From Sindora glabra (Eukaryota; Streptophyta; Magnoliopsida; Fabales; Fabaceae), in NCBI GenBank assembly GCA_020226215.1, contig CM035235.1, forward strand, positions 3,237,151-3,301,150: a stretch of DNA of 64,000 nucleotides, written 5' to 3'. Positions 11,140-24,100 of the stretch are shown here, in pieces. The position numbers were made by a program, and so were the translations under genes. The notes under the pieces are model-generated. The model made no database searches. It had not been told where the DNA came from and saw nothing but the letters and a program-made list of their open reading frames with translations. How positions within the stretch are numbered: the first letter of the stretch is position 1; each line of letters starts with the position of its first letter.

Positions 11140-12060
11140 AAACATGTTATTTATGTTAATGAATTTTAGTAATAATTGAGTAGATTTTATAATAATATAA
11201 ATATAATTAAAATATGATTTGTGTTAAGTTTAATTCAAATTCTAATTGTCATTAAATCATAATTATTTTTTATTATAATTTATCTTTCTATTTAAGTTAG
11301 ATTTTTATATTAGTAGAATATAGATGACTTGTCAAGCATGATTGAGCTACTTGCATAAAGAACAAGCAATTAGATGCACACTGTAAATATGGTCTATTGG
11401 ACACACTTTGATAACTAAGTATCTTAATGAGGTAGAGTAATAATAAGAGGAATATAGATGATCTAAAATGAACATACTTTGTCTTTATATATGTTTAAGT
11501 GGAGTTTAAGACTAATATTAGTTGACTTTTTGAGCTAATTAGGACTGTATGCATGGATTGGAAGTTAAAAATTTTTGTTTGTTACATGCCATCACAAATA
11601 CTTTTGATTTAACATTAAAGAATTTATTGTTGCTATCACATAGTGTTCATTTCTACTTTATGATAAATAAAGCATCCGTACTTTTTTTTATCTTTTGTGG
11701 ATTTTATAAAATGGACTTTCTATGGACCTTTAAGAACTTATTGTTGCATGAATTGTTAGGGATTTAATGAGTACAACATTGATTCCTTTAGACATATCAA
11801 TTGGGCAAATGTAGCCATAGTGAGCTAGATGAATATCTCATATCTAAAAACCAATAATTCACTTAACCACCCCTCTAAGGCCCATGCTTTAAGTGTGATT
11901 TTATTGAGCATAAGATGCATGGGAGGCATGCACTTAATTGGAGAAATTATCTTTAGATAGGTTAATCAATTATGAACTTACTAATCCAATGAAGGTCCAA
12001 CTGGACACAAGTTAAATTGGATAGTTGGATCTCGATTGGAGATAGATTAAGTCATTTAGA
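11140..12060. repeat. First unit of a 1-kb spacer duplication
   Basis: Begins GTTATTTATGTTAATGAATTTTAG and includes AAGTTAGATTTTTATATTAG, GAGCTAATTAGGA and GCATGCACTTAATTGGAGAAA. It matches 12227-12995 in order, apart from indels. The C spacer has the same pair, B a single fused unit, and D shows a unit up to its CACTA insertion. Its right part (about 11772) is the empty site for the CACTA element found in the B and D spacers. Confidence 0.65.
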
Positions 12061-12226
12061 TTCACTCTATTGTAATGACTTAAGTTATCATTAATATAAG
12101 TGTTCACATGCATAACTTTATGGCAATGACATCTATACTAACAATCTATTTGTCAAAGTAGGCCTATACTAACAACTTTATGGCCTATACCAATGACAAA
12201 AATCATTAGTATAGATTTTGTAGTGT
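12061..12226. mobile_element. CACTA-derived non-autonomous remnant
   Basis: Between the two spacer units lies sequence ending in ATTTTGTAGTG, a CACTA-type terminus in reverse. The inside repeats phrases of the type CTATACTAACAA and CCAATGACAAAAATCATTAG, like the subterminal repeats of the CACTA ends at 61807 and 35809. The C spacer carries a longer relative at 48228-48472. Confidence 0.5.
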
Positions 12227-12995
12227 TATTTATGTCAAATAAAATGAATTTTAGTAATGCAATTGAGTGGATTTCAATATAACACAAATGTAATTAAAAT
12301 ATGATTTATATTAAGTTTGATTCAAGTTCTAATTGTTATAAATTAGTAATTATTTTTTATTAAAATTTATCTTCCTATTTAAGTTAGATTTTTGTGTTAG
12401 TAGAATAGGGATTACTTATCAAGCAAGTTTTTTAACTCATATATATTTGTATTGCATTGTCTCCTTGGAAAGATGATTAATTGAGCTACCTCCGTAAAGA
12501 ATAAATGGTCAAAAAATGGTTTATTTGATCACACTCTGATATTTAAATTAGTATTTTAGTGAGATAGAATAATAATAAGATAATGTAGATGATTTAAAGT
12601 GAACATATCTTGACTTTATCTATGCTTTAGTGGAGTTCAAGCATGATATTAATGACTTTATGAGCTAATTAGGAATGTACATGTGGATTAGGAGTTGAAG
12701 AAATTTTACTTGTTACATGCCCTGCTTCATAAGTGTGAACATCATGCTTTAAGTATAATTTCATCAGTATAAGGTGCATGAGAGGCATGCACTCAATTAG
12801 AGAAACTGGTTCAATATGGGTTAATCATTTGTGGACTTATTGATTTAATGAATGAGGTAAGTTGAGACAAGTTAAATTAGATGGTCAGATCTCTGTTGGA
12901 TTGGTCAGAAATTGTTTAAATGATTTTGACTTGTAATAGGTTAGGAAAGTTTGATTTTCTTAGAGATTTAAGGTATTATTATATTAGACATGAGT
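12227..12995. repeat. Second unit of the 1-kb spacer duplication
   Basis: Repeats the order seen at 11140-12060 and continues into sequence shared with B (36120-36200) and C (49190-49280), for example GACATGAGTTTAAAATATAAGAG. Non-coding. Confidence 0.6.
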
Positions 12996-15900
12996 TTAAA
13001 ATATAAGAGAGATAATGTTGTGAATATCTATAAAAGTTATGTTAGCACCTTAATCGAAATTTTCCAAAAGATGAAGACCTAGTAGTTAAAAAGATGTTGG
13101 GTTATGATTGAGATTTTTTACATGCATTATTTTTTAATCTTGACAAATGGAATTCTTCTTATTTGTAATTTTATCTTAAAGCTTAGAATTTTTCTGCATT
13201 CAAATGTTCATGTATTTTGTTATGTTACATTATGTTTCATTTGCCTGATACTTATTTGTTTGACATGTATTTCCTAATAAATTATGAATAGAATGAAATA
13301 AAATCTATATTAACTTACTTAAATTTAAACATCATTTTAAAGAAGTTCAAGCTAGCAATTTAATCCATACACACACACATATTATAGGGTGGACTTAAAT
13401 ATTGAGCTTGTTTTAAAATGAGTTTAGATAAATTAACTGGTGTAAATTAAACTTGAAGTCCTCTTATTTTTACCCATATATAGGCCTACTCACCAATTAC
13501 TTTTTAAGCTCAATCTAACCTAACTTTTTTTTGTAAAAAGGAAACTACTGTTATTCTAAAGTAAATGGGTTGAATACCTTGAATTCCAATTTTTTTATGT
13601 AATAAAAATTCAAGTCAACCCTAAGGTAGCCAATACACTTTCTTCAAACTAGGCATGCTTTTCATATTATTCTCTAAATCCATAAGTAGTAGTTGAAAGG
13701 TATTATCACTTTATCAAGTCAAGTGTAAAACCTTGCTCAAGTGAAAATTGAGTTCCTCAATAAAATGTGGCCCGAATTTAGTGCTTACATCTCATTTTGC
13801 TCATCGCTTGGAAAGCAAGAGATAAGATTTTATATTTAGTTTATTTGAAACAATCATTTGTAAAGGTTATATGCCAAGATTAACCACCAGGAGTTGTATT
13901 AAGCTTTAGTACAAATAACTAATATGTTTCATTGTTTTAGTTGTGTGGTATTGGCATTTATTTTGCAAGTTTGTTTATTAGGTATCCTGATAGAGGTTGA
14001 TATGTTCAATTAGAGGTTTGTCTTTTTTTCATAGGTAACTGTTTCATGAGTGACAAGAAAAAAATGCATAAAAAATTCAAAATGCCATTTTAATTCTAGA
14101 GGAATGTATTTTACTTCCATTAAATTTAGAAATTTGCAAATCAAATTCTTTATTTATAAAAAAATATTTGGAATTGGTATTCATCAAGTAAATAAGGTGA
14201 TTTTTATGAAATATATTTTTATCAAAAATAAATAAATCCTAATCATATTATTATTTTCTATTAATTAGAATATACTTTTTATTAACTATCATTCTTATTT
14301 ACTTAAAGCATAGAAATTTTTTTTAGGAAAATAGCTTCTGTCAAACCATTTTTCTCTCAAACAAACTAACTTGGGCTTAATCATGAATGATGAGCACTAA
14401 TAAAATTCTTATAATGCTTCACTACGTTAACCATAACTCATGCCTTAATAAAACCACAAAAGGTTAACATATACTTATTTTGACCTAACTACATTTTCCT
14501 ATTATGATTAGATGCCTTCTATTGTGCAATGGCCTAAATTTGATGCACCAAAGATGGGGCATATGTCCATTTCATGTTTGTCCTCAACATAGTTTGGTGG
14601 ATCCCAAGTAAAACATGTATAGATCTAGTAATTTTTTGTAATTGCAAAACCTCCTCCATAATATAAAATGGTGCCATGTTGGATATGATGAGTTGGAATT
14701 TGAAATCCAATTTATCTCTAGGTAGCCCTAAAGGAAATAAGTAACAAAATTTGATTTTAATAGAAGGTTCTTTGAGATTAAATGTTGTACATAAGCATGG
14801 ACTAAAAGTTGTTGTAAAGATTTATGGCTAAAATTGTCTAACATGACATGGTATAAAGACTTGTTGTGACTTTGTCAAAAGACTGGGTAAAGAGTCACTA
14901 TTATATGGTTAGAAGCTAGTTTAAAAAGTTAACATCATTTAGTCCAAGATAGTAGGGTGTGGGGGAGTTTTTATGCCTAATAACTAATAGAAAGGCATGG
15001 GTGACAAATAAGTGATGGCCTATAGGGAGGAGAGGATGTAATGATGCAAAAAGGTAAAGTTTACTCTTAATTGCCATCTATGTTAATGATAATGTTCTAA
15101 GAGTGAAGAGATCAAGAGAGATAATAATGGTTCTCATTCTTTTCTTAGTGAATCTATTTCCGAAGTTTAGAAAGAACTTCTAAAGGAAAAATTAGAAGCT
15201 AAAAAAGATGCTAAATGTAAGGAGGTGAAAATGGATGATTGGTTGCCAAAGTTTGCATAGCTTTTTTTGCATATATATTGATATTGATCGATATACTCAT
15301 ATTAATTTGCATGAGCTTGCAATAGAGCTCTATTAGAGGCACTTGGGATATGCCATTTACTACCACAAACCTTCCACCTCTTTAAATTTGGTGCCATAGT
15401 GGCATTTTTAGCACCAATCCAATCATCATTGATATCCATCCTTAATGGATGGTGAAATATAACTAGACTTGTTATTAGGACTTTATTAAAACTTTTAAAA
15501 ATAAATGGGATTCTTTCCTTAACAGTCCAAATCAATGGTAATTATCGCTTTAGATTTGATTTACATGGTGAAATCATTCCACATTGATGTGAAAGATTTT
15601 GCATGTATTAGTTCATCCTATTTTATGTCTTTTATTATGTTACATATGATTAATTTATGGATTTAACCTTGTTATTTGATTAGGTGTTAGTTTTCCATTG
15701 TTTTAAAATTGTTTGATTACTATTGAATTTTTATACTATTTTAATTTTTTAGTTATAACTTAAGTTCTAGATATCCAAATTAGGTGATGTTTATATCATT
15801 TAAAATCTTAGAGCAAGTTATAAAACCTTCATATTTTAGTCGAAACTTAGTTCGGATGGTTGGAAAGTCGAAAATGGTCTTCAAGTTAATGTTTTGTTTT

Positions 15901-17467
15901 TATCTAAGGTGAACTAGTCTCGATTTTTAATCCATCTTTAGATTTTCAAAAGTCCAATCAAGGTGAAACTTATGTTCAAAGTTGCCTAAGATTTAATCCA
16001 ATAACTTTCATATTTGGGGTTTAATAAAACTGTCATTTGGATGGTTAAACAAGAGTTAGAAATTAAATGACAAAAAATGCTACAATAAAATACTATTAGT
16101 ATATTAAATTGTAAATTAAGCTATAAGCTTTTAAAATTAGCAAAGCCCCATTCTTTGTAACAATAGGAGGCATAATAACTTTGTTCATTAGGTTTTATAG
16201 CAAAGGAAATTAGATATAAAGATTTATGTCTCTAAAAGCCAAGAACATACAATTCCAGGCAGCTTTCTACTCTTCTCCAAATTTCTTCTTTTCATCCATG
16301 AAAGACTAAATTTCAAATTGATTTAAGGGTTTTAAGGCTCAACTTAATCTAGATTATGAGATCCTATGTTATAATATTGGCTTTTGTTAATTGATTTTTC
16401 TTTCTCTAATTTTTGAAATTTGCATGGATTAGATGTAGATTTGATATAATCTGTATTCATTTATGTGATCAATGATTTCAACATAGTTTTATGTTGAATT
16501 TTGATTGTTTAATCATTATTCTTCATGTAAGAATATATGATTGAATAATGAAATCAGGGATTATTAGTTTAATCATTTAATTCATTTGAATTCTATAATC
16601 AAATTGAATTGTATTTATCTTTATGGATTACAACAGTTGGTTAGTTTTGTTAATATAAATTAATTAAATCCTAGATAATAATTTAGTATAGAATTCATGA
16701 TTCATTACAGGGATTCTAGATGATTCTATGCCAAGAAATCAATTGTAATTGTCAAATATATAGTGATATGTGATTAATCTATTAAAAAATCCTTTATTTT
16801 CTTGGATCAATGATGCTTTTCTACTATTTTTTATGATAATCCTCTATTATGTTTTCGATCTTACATTTTATTTAATTTCAAATTAAAACACCCTTAGTTT
16901 AGTTTGGTTTTATTTCATGTATTCTGAATACATACTATTTGCATAATTGCTCCTATGATTCATTCTTAATTTTCATAGTCGGTTGCATTTATTTCTGCTA
17001 TTTTTATTGCATAAAAGGGTTTAGTAATTTTGAAGACATAGTAAATTAATGTAATATGATTTATTAAGTGGATCATGAAAGGATTGATATGATTTATTGC
17101 CTTGTATTACAAGTTTTCATCAAATCAATAAATTTTAATTTTGTTTGATTTTGGCAATCGTCACATATCACCCATTACACTGGTGCATGGGATTTTGCCC
17201 TAAGCACTAGAGAAAGTGCCTTATAATTATCATTCAATCAGATATAGATTTAAGTATTAGAGTGTACACCATCTTATTATGTACACCTACTTGTTTATTT
17301 TTTGCGTAGGTAGTTCATTCTACTGAACTATCTCATGAAGTCAACTAGACATTTTAGGAAATGTCACAAGTATATTCTAACTAACCAATAAAAGGATGAT
17401 CATAAACCATGTAAATTTTTATTTAACATTAAAGTAGATATGAATTCAATAACTCTGGATTAGAAAT
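12996..17467. other. Long spacer between copies A and B, no confirmed gene
   Basis: Aligns with 49260-53853 (C to D) almost throughout, which shows duplication rather than gene content. A 77-codon minus frame (15302-15535) and a plus stretch ending in EVKMDDWLPKFA then stop (about 15160-15260) look protein-like. Both are broken at the equivalent place in the C spacer and have no family I recognise. The last kilobase resembles a retroelement LTR or leader in composition only. Confidence 0.5.
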
Positions 17468-17638
17468 TTACGCAGTGAAACCTCCATCAATAGCAATGAT
17501 TTGACCAGTGATATAAGAAGCAGCGGGAAGGCAAAGAAATGCAACAAGTGCAGATATCTCTTTAGACTCTCCAATTCGACCAACTGCAGTTTGAGATATA
17601 ATATCTTCTAAGAACTTCTGTAATCTTGGATATTCCGC
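17468..17638 (-). CDS. SDR copy B exon 5
   Basis: 171 nt, 56 codons plus TAA, following acceptor TGTAG at 17640-17639. Starts AEYPRLQKFLEDII, holds the substrate-side segment QTAVGRIGESKEIS and ends in IDGGFTA. Confidence 0.88.
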   Translation of the reverse strand, partial: AEYPRLQKFLEDIISQTAVGRIGESKEISALVAFLCLPAASYITGQIIAIDGGFTA

Positions 17639-18047
17639 CTACAGTCCCAAAAGTTATATAAGAACAATAATGCTCAATAGCATTTTTTTTTCCACCATGG
17701 AATTTTATTAATTTGCAAAAAAAATGTTGAAATAATAAAAGTACATGTAACTCTTGAAGTAAAGCTTAATTTCAAAATAAATATAAAAATTTAATTTAGA
17801 AATATTGAACAATACCAAATTAAAAATTAGGTAAAAAATGAAAATTATAAGATTAATTGTTCTATAAATATGATATATGATATATGGTGTCGCACAAAAG
17901 AAAAGTAGGAATCAATATATACCAGTGGGTAAGAATCCAATATTGAGGTTTGGATGAATCCCGGTGCAACTGCATTTACCCGAATATTATCTTTTGCCCA
18001 CTCACGTGCCAAGTTCTTGGTCACTAGATCCGTAGCACCTGCACATA

Positions 18048-18118
<71 letters not shown>

Positions 18119-21100
18119 GTGTCAGATGGAAATTTATTGTCATACATATGTACAACACTTCTCACATGAGAACTAAATTTTCTTACTCCTAAGATAAATT
18201 ACAATGTTCCTTAGATAATAATTATGAAAAAAAAAATTGTGACCTTCTTAAGATTAAAAAAAAAAAGTATGTAGACTTAATTTCTTTCGAGTTTTAGACA
18301 ATGGCATAACCTCCCATAAAATTTTTATAATATCACAAATCTTCCATCTAATTATAAATCTTCTATGACTTCTTTATAATTTTAAATCTTACAAATTCCA
18401 ATTCCAAAAAATAAAAAGATGTCATATTTAAATTCAAATTTAAATTACACATAAATTATATTTTATCTATATTGATTTAGCTAATTGAAACTCATTTTAA
18501 TCATAAATTATTCATAATACCCAATATTCTTTAATTTAAATCTCATGGTTCTTCCCCCCCCCCTTTTTTCCACTATTTCACTAACAAAAAGTTTAATTAT
18601 AGTATTTGTTATCTACAGAGAAATTCTATGCAAGTTTCAAATTAAAAGAAGGATTTGTGTAATTTAGATACACTTTAAGTTTAACAGAGGAAAAGGAAGA
18701 GGAAACATACCCTTAGATGCTGCATAGATAGAAGCAAAACCCAAACCTTTCAAACTAGCAATAGAGGATATGAACACTATATTGCTAGAGCCTGAAGCTT
18801 TTAATAGCGGAAATGCTAGTTGGCTCAAATGGTAAGCAGATTCAAAATTTGTTCCCAGTATAGTTGATATATCTTCAGCACTATAGTCTATAGTTTCCTT
18901 GCCCAGAAACATCCCAGCATTGTTTATCTAAGTGAAGAAAAATATATTGACACATGATGAGAGCATATTATATTCATCTTTCTTCAAGTTTTGACTGAAT
19001 TATAGAAGTATATATATTTATTTTTATTCATGTAACTATGAATTCTCGTATTTTAAAAAAGTGAATAGAGTACACGATGATTATTTTTGAGAAAAATATA
19101 CTGTGGTGTCGCTCTTAAAAAATACTTCAAATAGTGCTATATCATATTATAATATTATATATTTAAGAGTCATGTTTCAATACACTTGAATACTTGTACC
19201 ATTTTTACATTCTTTTATAACATTTATATTTATTTGATAAGATCTTGTATTTTTTTTTTCATAAACCTCCTAAAATTTTTGTGCTACAATCATCATTATT
19301 CATATTGAAAAATTTATGAAAAAAAGTTGTAGGATTTTATAAAAAAAATTGAAGAACTTATGCAAATAATTATACTTTATAAAATTTATGCCATTATAAA
19401 AGAATTGAAATTTTATATAAAATATTAGAATTTTATAAAAATTTAATGAAAATTCGCAATAGCATTAGTACATAATAGCGTTTATGCATACTAGTACAGA
19501 AGAATTACCCTATATTTAAATTTTTTTCTAAAAAAAATTGCTTAGAGAAGCGTTTTCATGAACAAATTGAGTTTGTGGTAGTGTTAGCTAAGATTTTGAC
19601 TAGATGTTTTATTTCAAATGAGTATTCTCTATCTTAATTTCAATGGGAAGAATTCCTCTAAAAAAATTATTAATTCATGAAATATTTTGTAACTATTTCC
19701 TCTTGAACATTGGCAACAAAACAATATTCAAATATGTTGGAAAGGAGAGCAGTTTTTATTTGTAAAAATAAGAGAGCAATTTTCTGCTCACTAGCCACCC
19801 AAATTGCATGGCTTCTTTGATGGAAGAAGTCTTCATTGTGCAATATATAAACCCACGAGTCTCGAGGCTCATTTATGCATAAAAATTAGCTCACAACACT
19901 CATATAACATCATCCTGAGCATAAGTGAGACTCTGGAAGCACCCAATGGTAGTTTATTAGTATTTTTACCATACAAATCACAAAGCAATAACTAAAGGTA
20001 AGTTTCTACATTTCTAATATATATTGCTTGTTTTGGATATGTTTAATGCATTATTGCATGTCTTTGTATTTTACATTTGGTATCAAAGGAGTATTAGAAC
20101 CTCTGCCTTGCTTGTTTTTGAACTATGAATAAATTGAATATTTGCCACTTTCAAGTTCAAATTTTATGCTCAGTTTTTTCTTTTTAGACGTTAGAAATAT
20201 ATTTCCCATGAGTTTATGATAGGATTAGGCCTTGGAAAATTTAGAAAACAAGCTTTAAAATGCTAAAAATGGCTAAGTTTTCTTTTAGGTCTAAAATGGG
20301 TCATAGTTGGGTTGGGTCGACCGGGCTAGAGGTAGAAGATGATAAAAAATACACGTCATTTTGATGCTTTAATGAAATGACATGTCGTTCACTGTGTTTT
20401 AATGAAAATGAAATGCACCATTTCATTAAAGTTTAAGGCCTTTACCTTTCAAATAAAAAAAAAAGGAGATTAGATTATAGTGCGTGGGTTTTGAACCCTT
20501 GTCCTTAGCCAGCATGAAGAGACATTGACCATTACTTTCATGTTTGTTTGTTGTTAGAAATTGCCATATATTTAATATTTGAAGGCTTTTAGTTACAATT
20601 TTATTTTTTTGGAAATACTAAAGGTGTTATTTTGATATATTTTTATGGTTCATTTCATTTACTGCTTGGATAGTACAATTTATGAATGTATTATTTATTT
20701 GTGTTTTTAGTGCAATTATTTGTTTAATTATCATTTTGATAATATTATTTATAAATTAATGTTTGCTCATATACAAGCATATTAAATTAAGATTCCATAT
20801 GATTAATATAATTTAGCTTAATTAGAGTTTAGTTATAGCACCTATAACTATTCTAAAATTATACATTAAGTAATATGATTGTATGAAGATAAAATGACAT
20901 TAAATTATAATTAATCATATTTGATATGATAATTATTATCCCACAAGAATATAATCATATTTAATATGATTAATTAAGGTGGGATAGTAAATTTTCCTTT
21001 GTCTTAATTTACCCACAGGAATTGAGATAGGGAATATAATTTGCTAGTTTCATTAATTTTATACATAAGCCTAATTAAATAAAACTAAGCCCATAAGCAA

Positions 21101-24100
21101 TTTTATTTGCTACTAAGATTATGGTTTAAAAGATATTTTTTGCATTGGTAAGACTTATCATATGGAATATTTAATTGCCTTATATTATTGACATAGCATG
21201 TAAATTTTATACAACTTTTCAACTTTTAAATATCTCTAATTGGCAAGCACCCTAATGACGACATTATCATCAATGAAGTTTATTGGCATAAGAGGTGTGT
21301 GAGAACACATCATGTAAATGAGGAATATAGCAGCTCAAATGAAAACACTTATGGTTGAGATGTCTGAGTCCTTCCTTATGCACTACATCTTAAATTCTCT
21401 ACTACCTAGTATGGACCTTTCAAGATTTCCCACAACACATATAAAGAGAAATAGACAATTAATGAACTTTTATTCATATGTGCACAAGAAGAGGGAAGGC
21501 TTATAGTAGAAATGAAAGAAAGTGTACATATGGTAATATAAGGAAAGAACAACAAACAAGCTAAACCAAAGGGAAAGGGCAATACACCTATTCAAACTAA
21601 CATAAAGAAAAAGCCCAAGTGTTTCTTTTGCAAAAAGAAAGGACACATGAAGAAGGATTGCATTAAACACAAGGCCTGGCTTAAAAAGAAAGGTATCTTA
21701 ATCTTATACTTCTGTTATAAGTCTAATATGGTAGATGTTAGCAGTAATAATGGTGAATTAATTCTGGTTCTACAATCTACATCTCTAATACCTTGTAGGG
21801 CTTTCTAAATCAAAGGAAGCTAGTACGCAATGAACAGTACATCTATTCAAGCAACAAGATGGGTTTACTAGTTAAAGCTATAAGAATTTGCAGATTAGTT
21901 TTAGATACTAGATTTAGTTTGATCTTAGTTAAAGTTATAGGAACTTGCAGATTAGTTTTAGATACTAGATTTAGTTTGATCTTAGAAAGGACCTTTTATG
22001 TACTAAGTTTCTTTAAAAACTTAATTTCTATTTCAAAACTTTTACCCTTTAGATATTTTTTTTGAATTTTCAAATAATACATTTAAATTATTTTATAAAT
22101 TTAATCTTATTAGCAATGGTACAATTTCTAATTGTATTTTATGAATTCAATTACAAGAAAATACATCTAATAATTCAATGCATGTTTCTAGTGGCATAGG
22201 TGTTAAGAGATATGTTACTAATGAAGATTCCTCTATATTATGGCATTGTAAACTAGGTCATATCTTAATACAGAGAGTGAAAAGGTTAGTAAAAGATGGA
22301 GTACTTAGTACACTTGATTTTACTAACTTTGATACCTATATAGATTGCATAAAAGGAAAAGTAGACAAATAAGACTAAAAAAAGTGCTAAAAGGAGTACT
22401 ATTATTTTAGAAATCATACATATAGATATCTGTAGTCCAAATTTGGACTCTAAGAGTTCGAAATACTTTATCACCTTTATTAATGATTACTCACAATACA
22501 TATATCTCTATCTATTGAATAATAAGAATGAGGCACTTGATGCCTTTAAAAATTTTAAGGTAGAAGTAAAGAAACGATATGATAGATAAATTGAGATAGT
22601 GAGATCAAATAAAGGTGGTGAGTAATATGGTAGATATACTAAAGATGGATAAGCATTAAGTCCATTTGTTAGATTTCTTCAAGAACATAGAATTGTTGCC
22701 CAATACACCATGCTGGGTCTTCGGACTAAAATGGTATAGCTAAAAGAAGAAATCATACATTGTTGGACATGGTTCAGAGCATACTTAATAGCTCCAAGCT
22801 TCCTAAGTTTTTATGGACTAAAACCCTTAAGATGGTTCTGTATATCCTTGATCAAGTTCTAACCAAAGGTTGAAAATCGAGTTTATGGCATATACACATT
22901 TGGGAATGCCCACTTGAGATTAAGGTTTACAATCCACAAGAGAAGAAATTGAACCGAAGGACCATAAACTTATACTTCATTGGGTATGCTGAAAGATCCA
23001 AAGGATATAAATTTTATATCCATTTCACAATACTAGGTTTGTGGAATTAAGAAATGCAAAATTTCTTGAGAATAACTTGATTAGTGGGAGTGATCAAAAT
23101 CAACATCTAGACACTGAACTTAATCATTTTAGTTCTCAAGCTTTTACATCAAGTGATAGATTGGTTATGATCCATGCTCTTTAGGTACTAATAGGTATTG
23201 AATAGCCAATCATTGAAGATCCATAACTAATTGGCCATGACCCAATTGATCCAGTAGTTAAACAATTACTAAAAATTGTTAAGCAACCAATTAAGGAACA
23301 TACTCTCTAAGAGAATGCTAACCTAACATTGAGAAGATTAACCAGGGAAAGGAGGTCGGTAGTTCCTAACGATTATGTTATGTACCTATAAGAGTCTGAC
23401 TACAATATAGGAGCTAAAAATGAATCTAAAACATTTTCACAAGCCATCAGTTGCAGAAAATCTAAAATATTATACAATACCATCAAAGAAGAAATAAATT
23501 TTATGGCGTCCAACAGAGTCTAGGATCTTGTCAATTTGCCTAATAGTGTTAAGGTCATTGGATGTAAATGGGTTTATCAGATGAAAAAGGACTCATTAGG
23601 AAACATCAAGAGATATAAGGTGAGACTTATGGCCAAAGGATTTACTTAAAAGGAAGGAATTGATTACAAAAAGACATTTTTTCTTACATCTAAGAAAGAT
23701 TCCTTTCATATGATAATGGTATTAGTTGCCCAGTTTAACTTTGAATTGCATCAAATGGATGTGAAGAGTGCATTTCTTAATTGAGATCTAAAGGAATAGG
23801 TATATATGAAATAACTTGAAAGACTTTCCTCTAGTGCTAGTGAGCATTTAGTATGCAAGCTTAAAAAATCCACATACGGATTGAAACAGGCCTTTCACTA
23901 ATAGTATCTTAAATTTCATGATGTTATTTCCTTATTTGAATTTTTGAAAAATATCATGGATCAATGTATACACCAAAAGGTCAATGGGAGTAAAATTTAT
24001 TTCTTTGTGTTATATGTGATGATATATTACTTGGAGCCAATGATAAGGGATTGCTATAGGAGGTGAAATAGTTCTCTCTAAAAATTTTGACATGAAGGAT

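Noticed and set aside
11549..11767. Plus-strand 72-codon frame, with a relative at 61566-61751
   Set aside because: Lies in the shared spacer repeat; the reading frame is not kept in the C spacer (47700-47890) and the composition is AT-driven.
17845..18165. Open frames on both strands rich in Tyr-Ile repeats
   Set aside because: They translate a (TA)n microsatellite joined to exon 4 of SDR copy B; only 17923-18038 is coding.
20480..20510. tRNA-like word GGGTTTTGAACCC
   Set aside because: No acceptor stem, anticodon arm or D-arm can be assembled around it; it lies in the copia leader.
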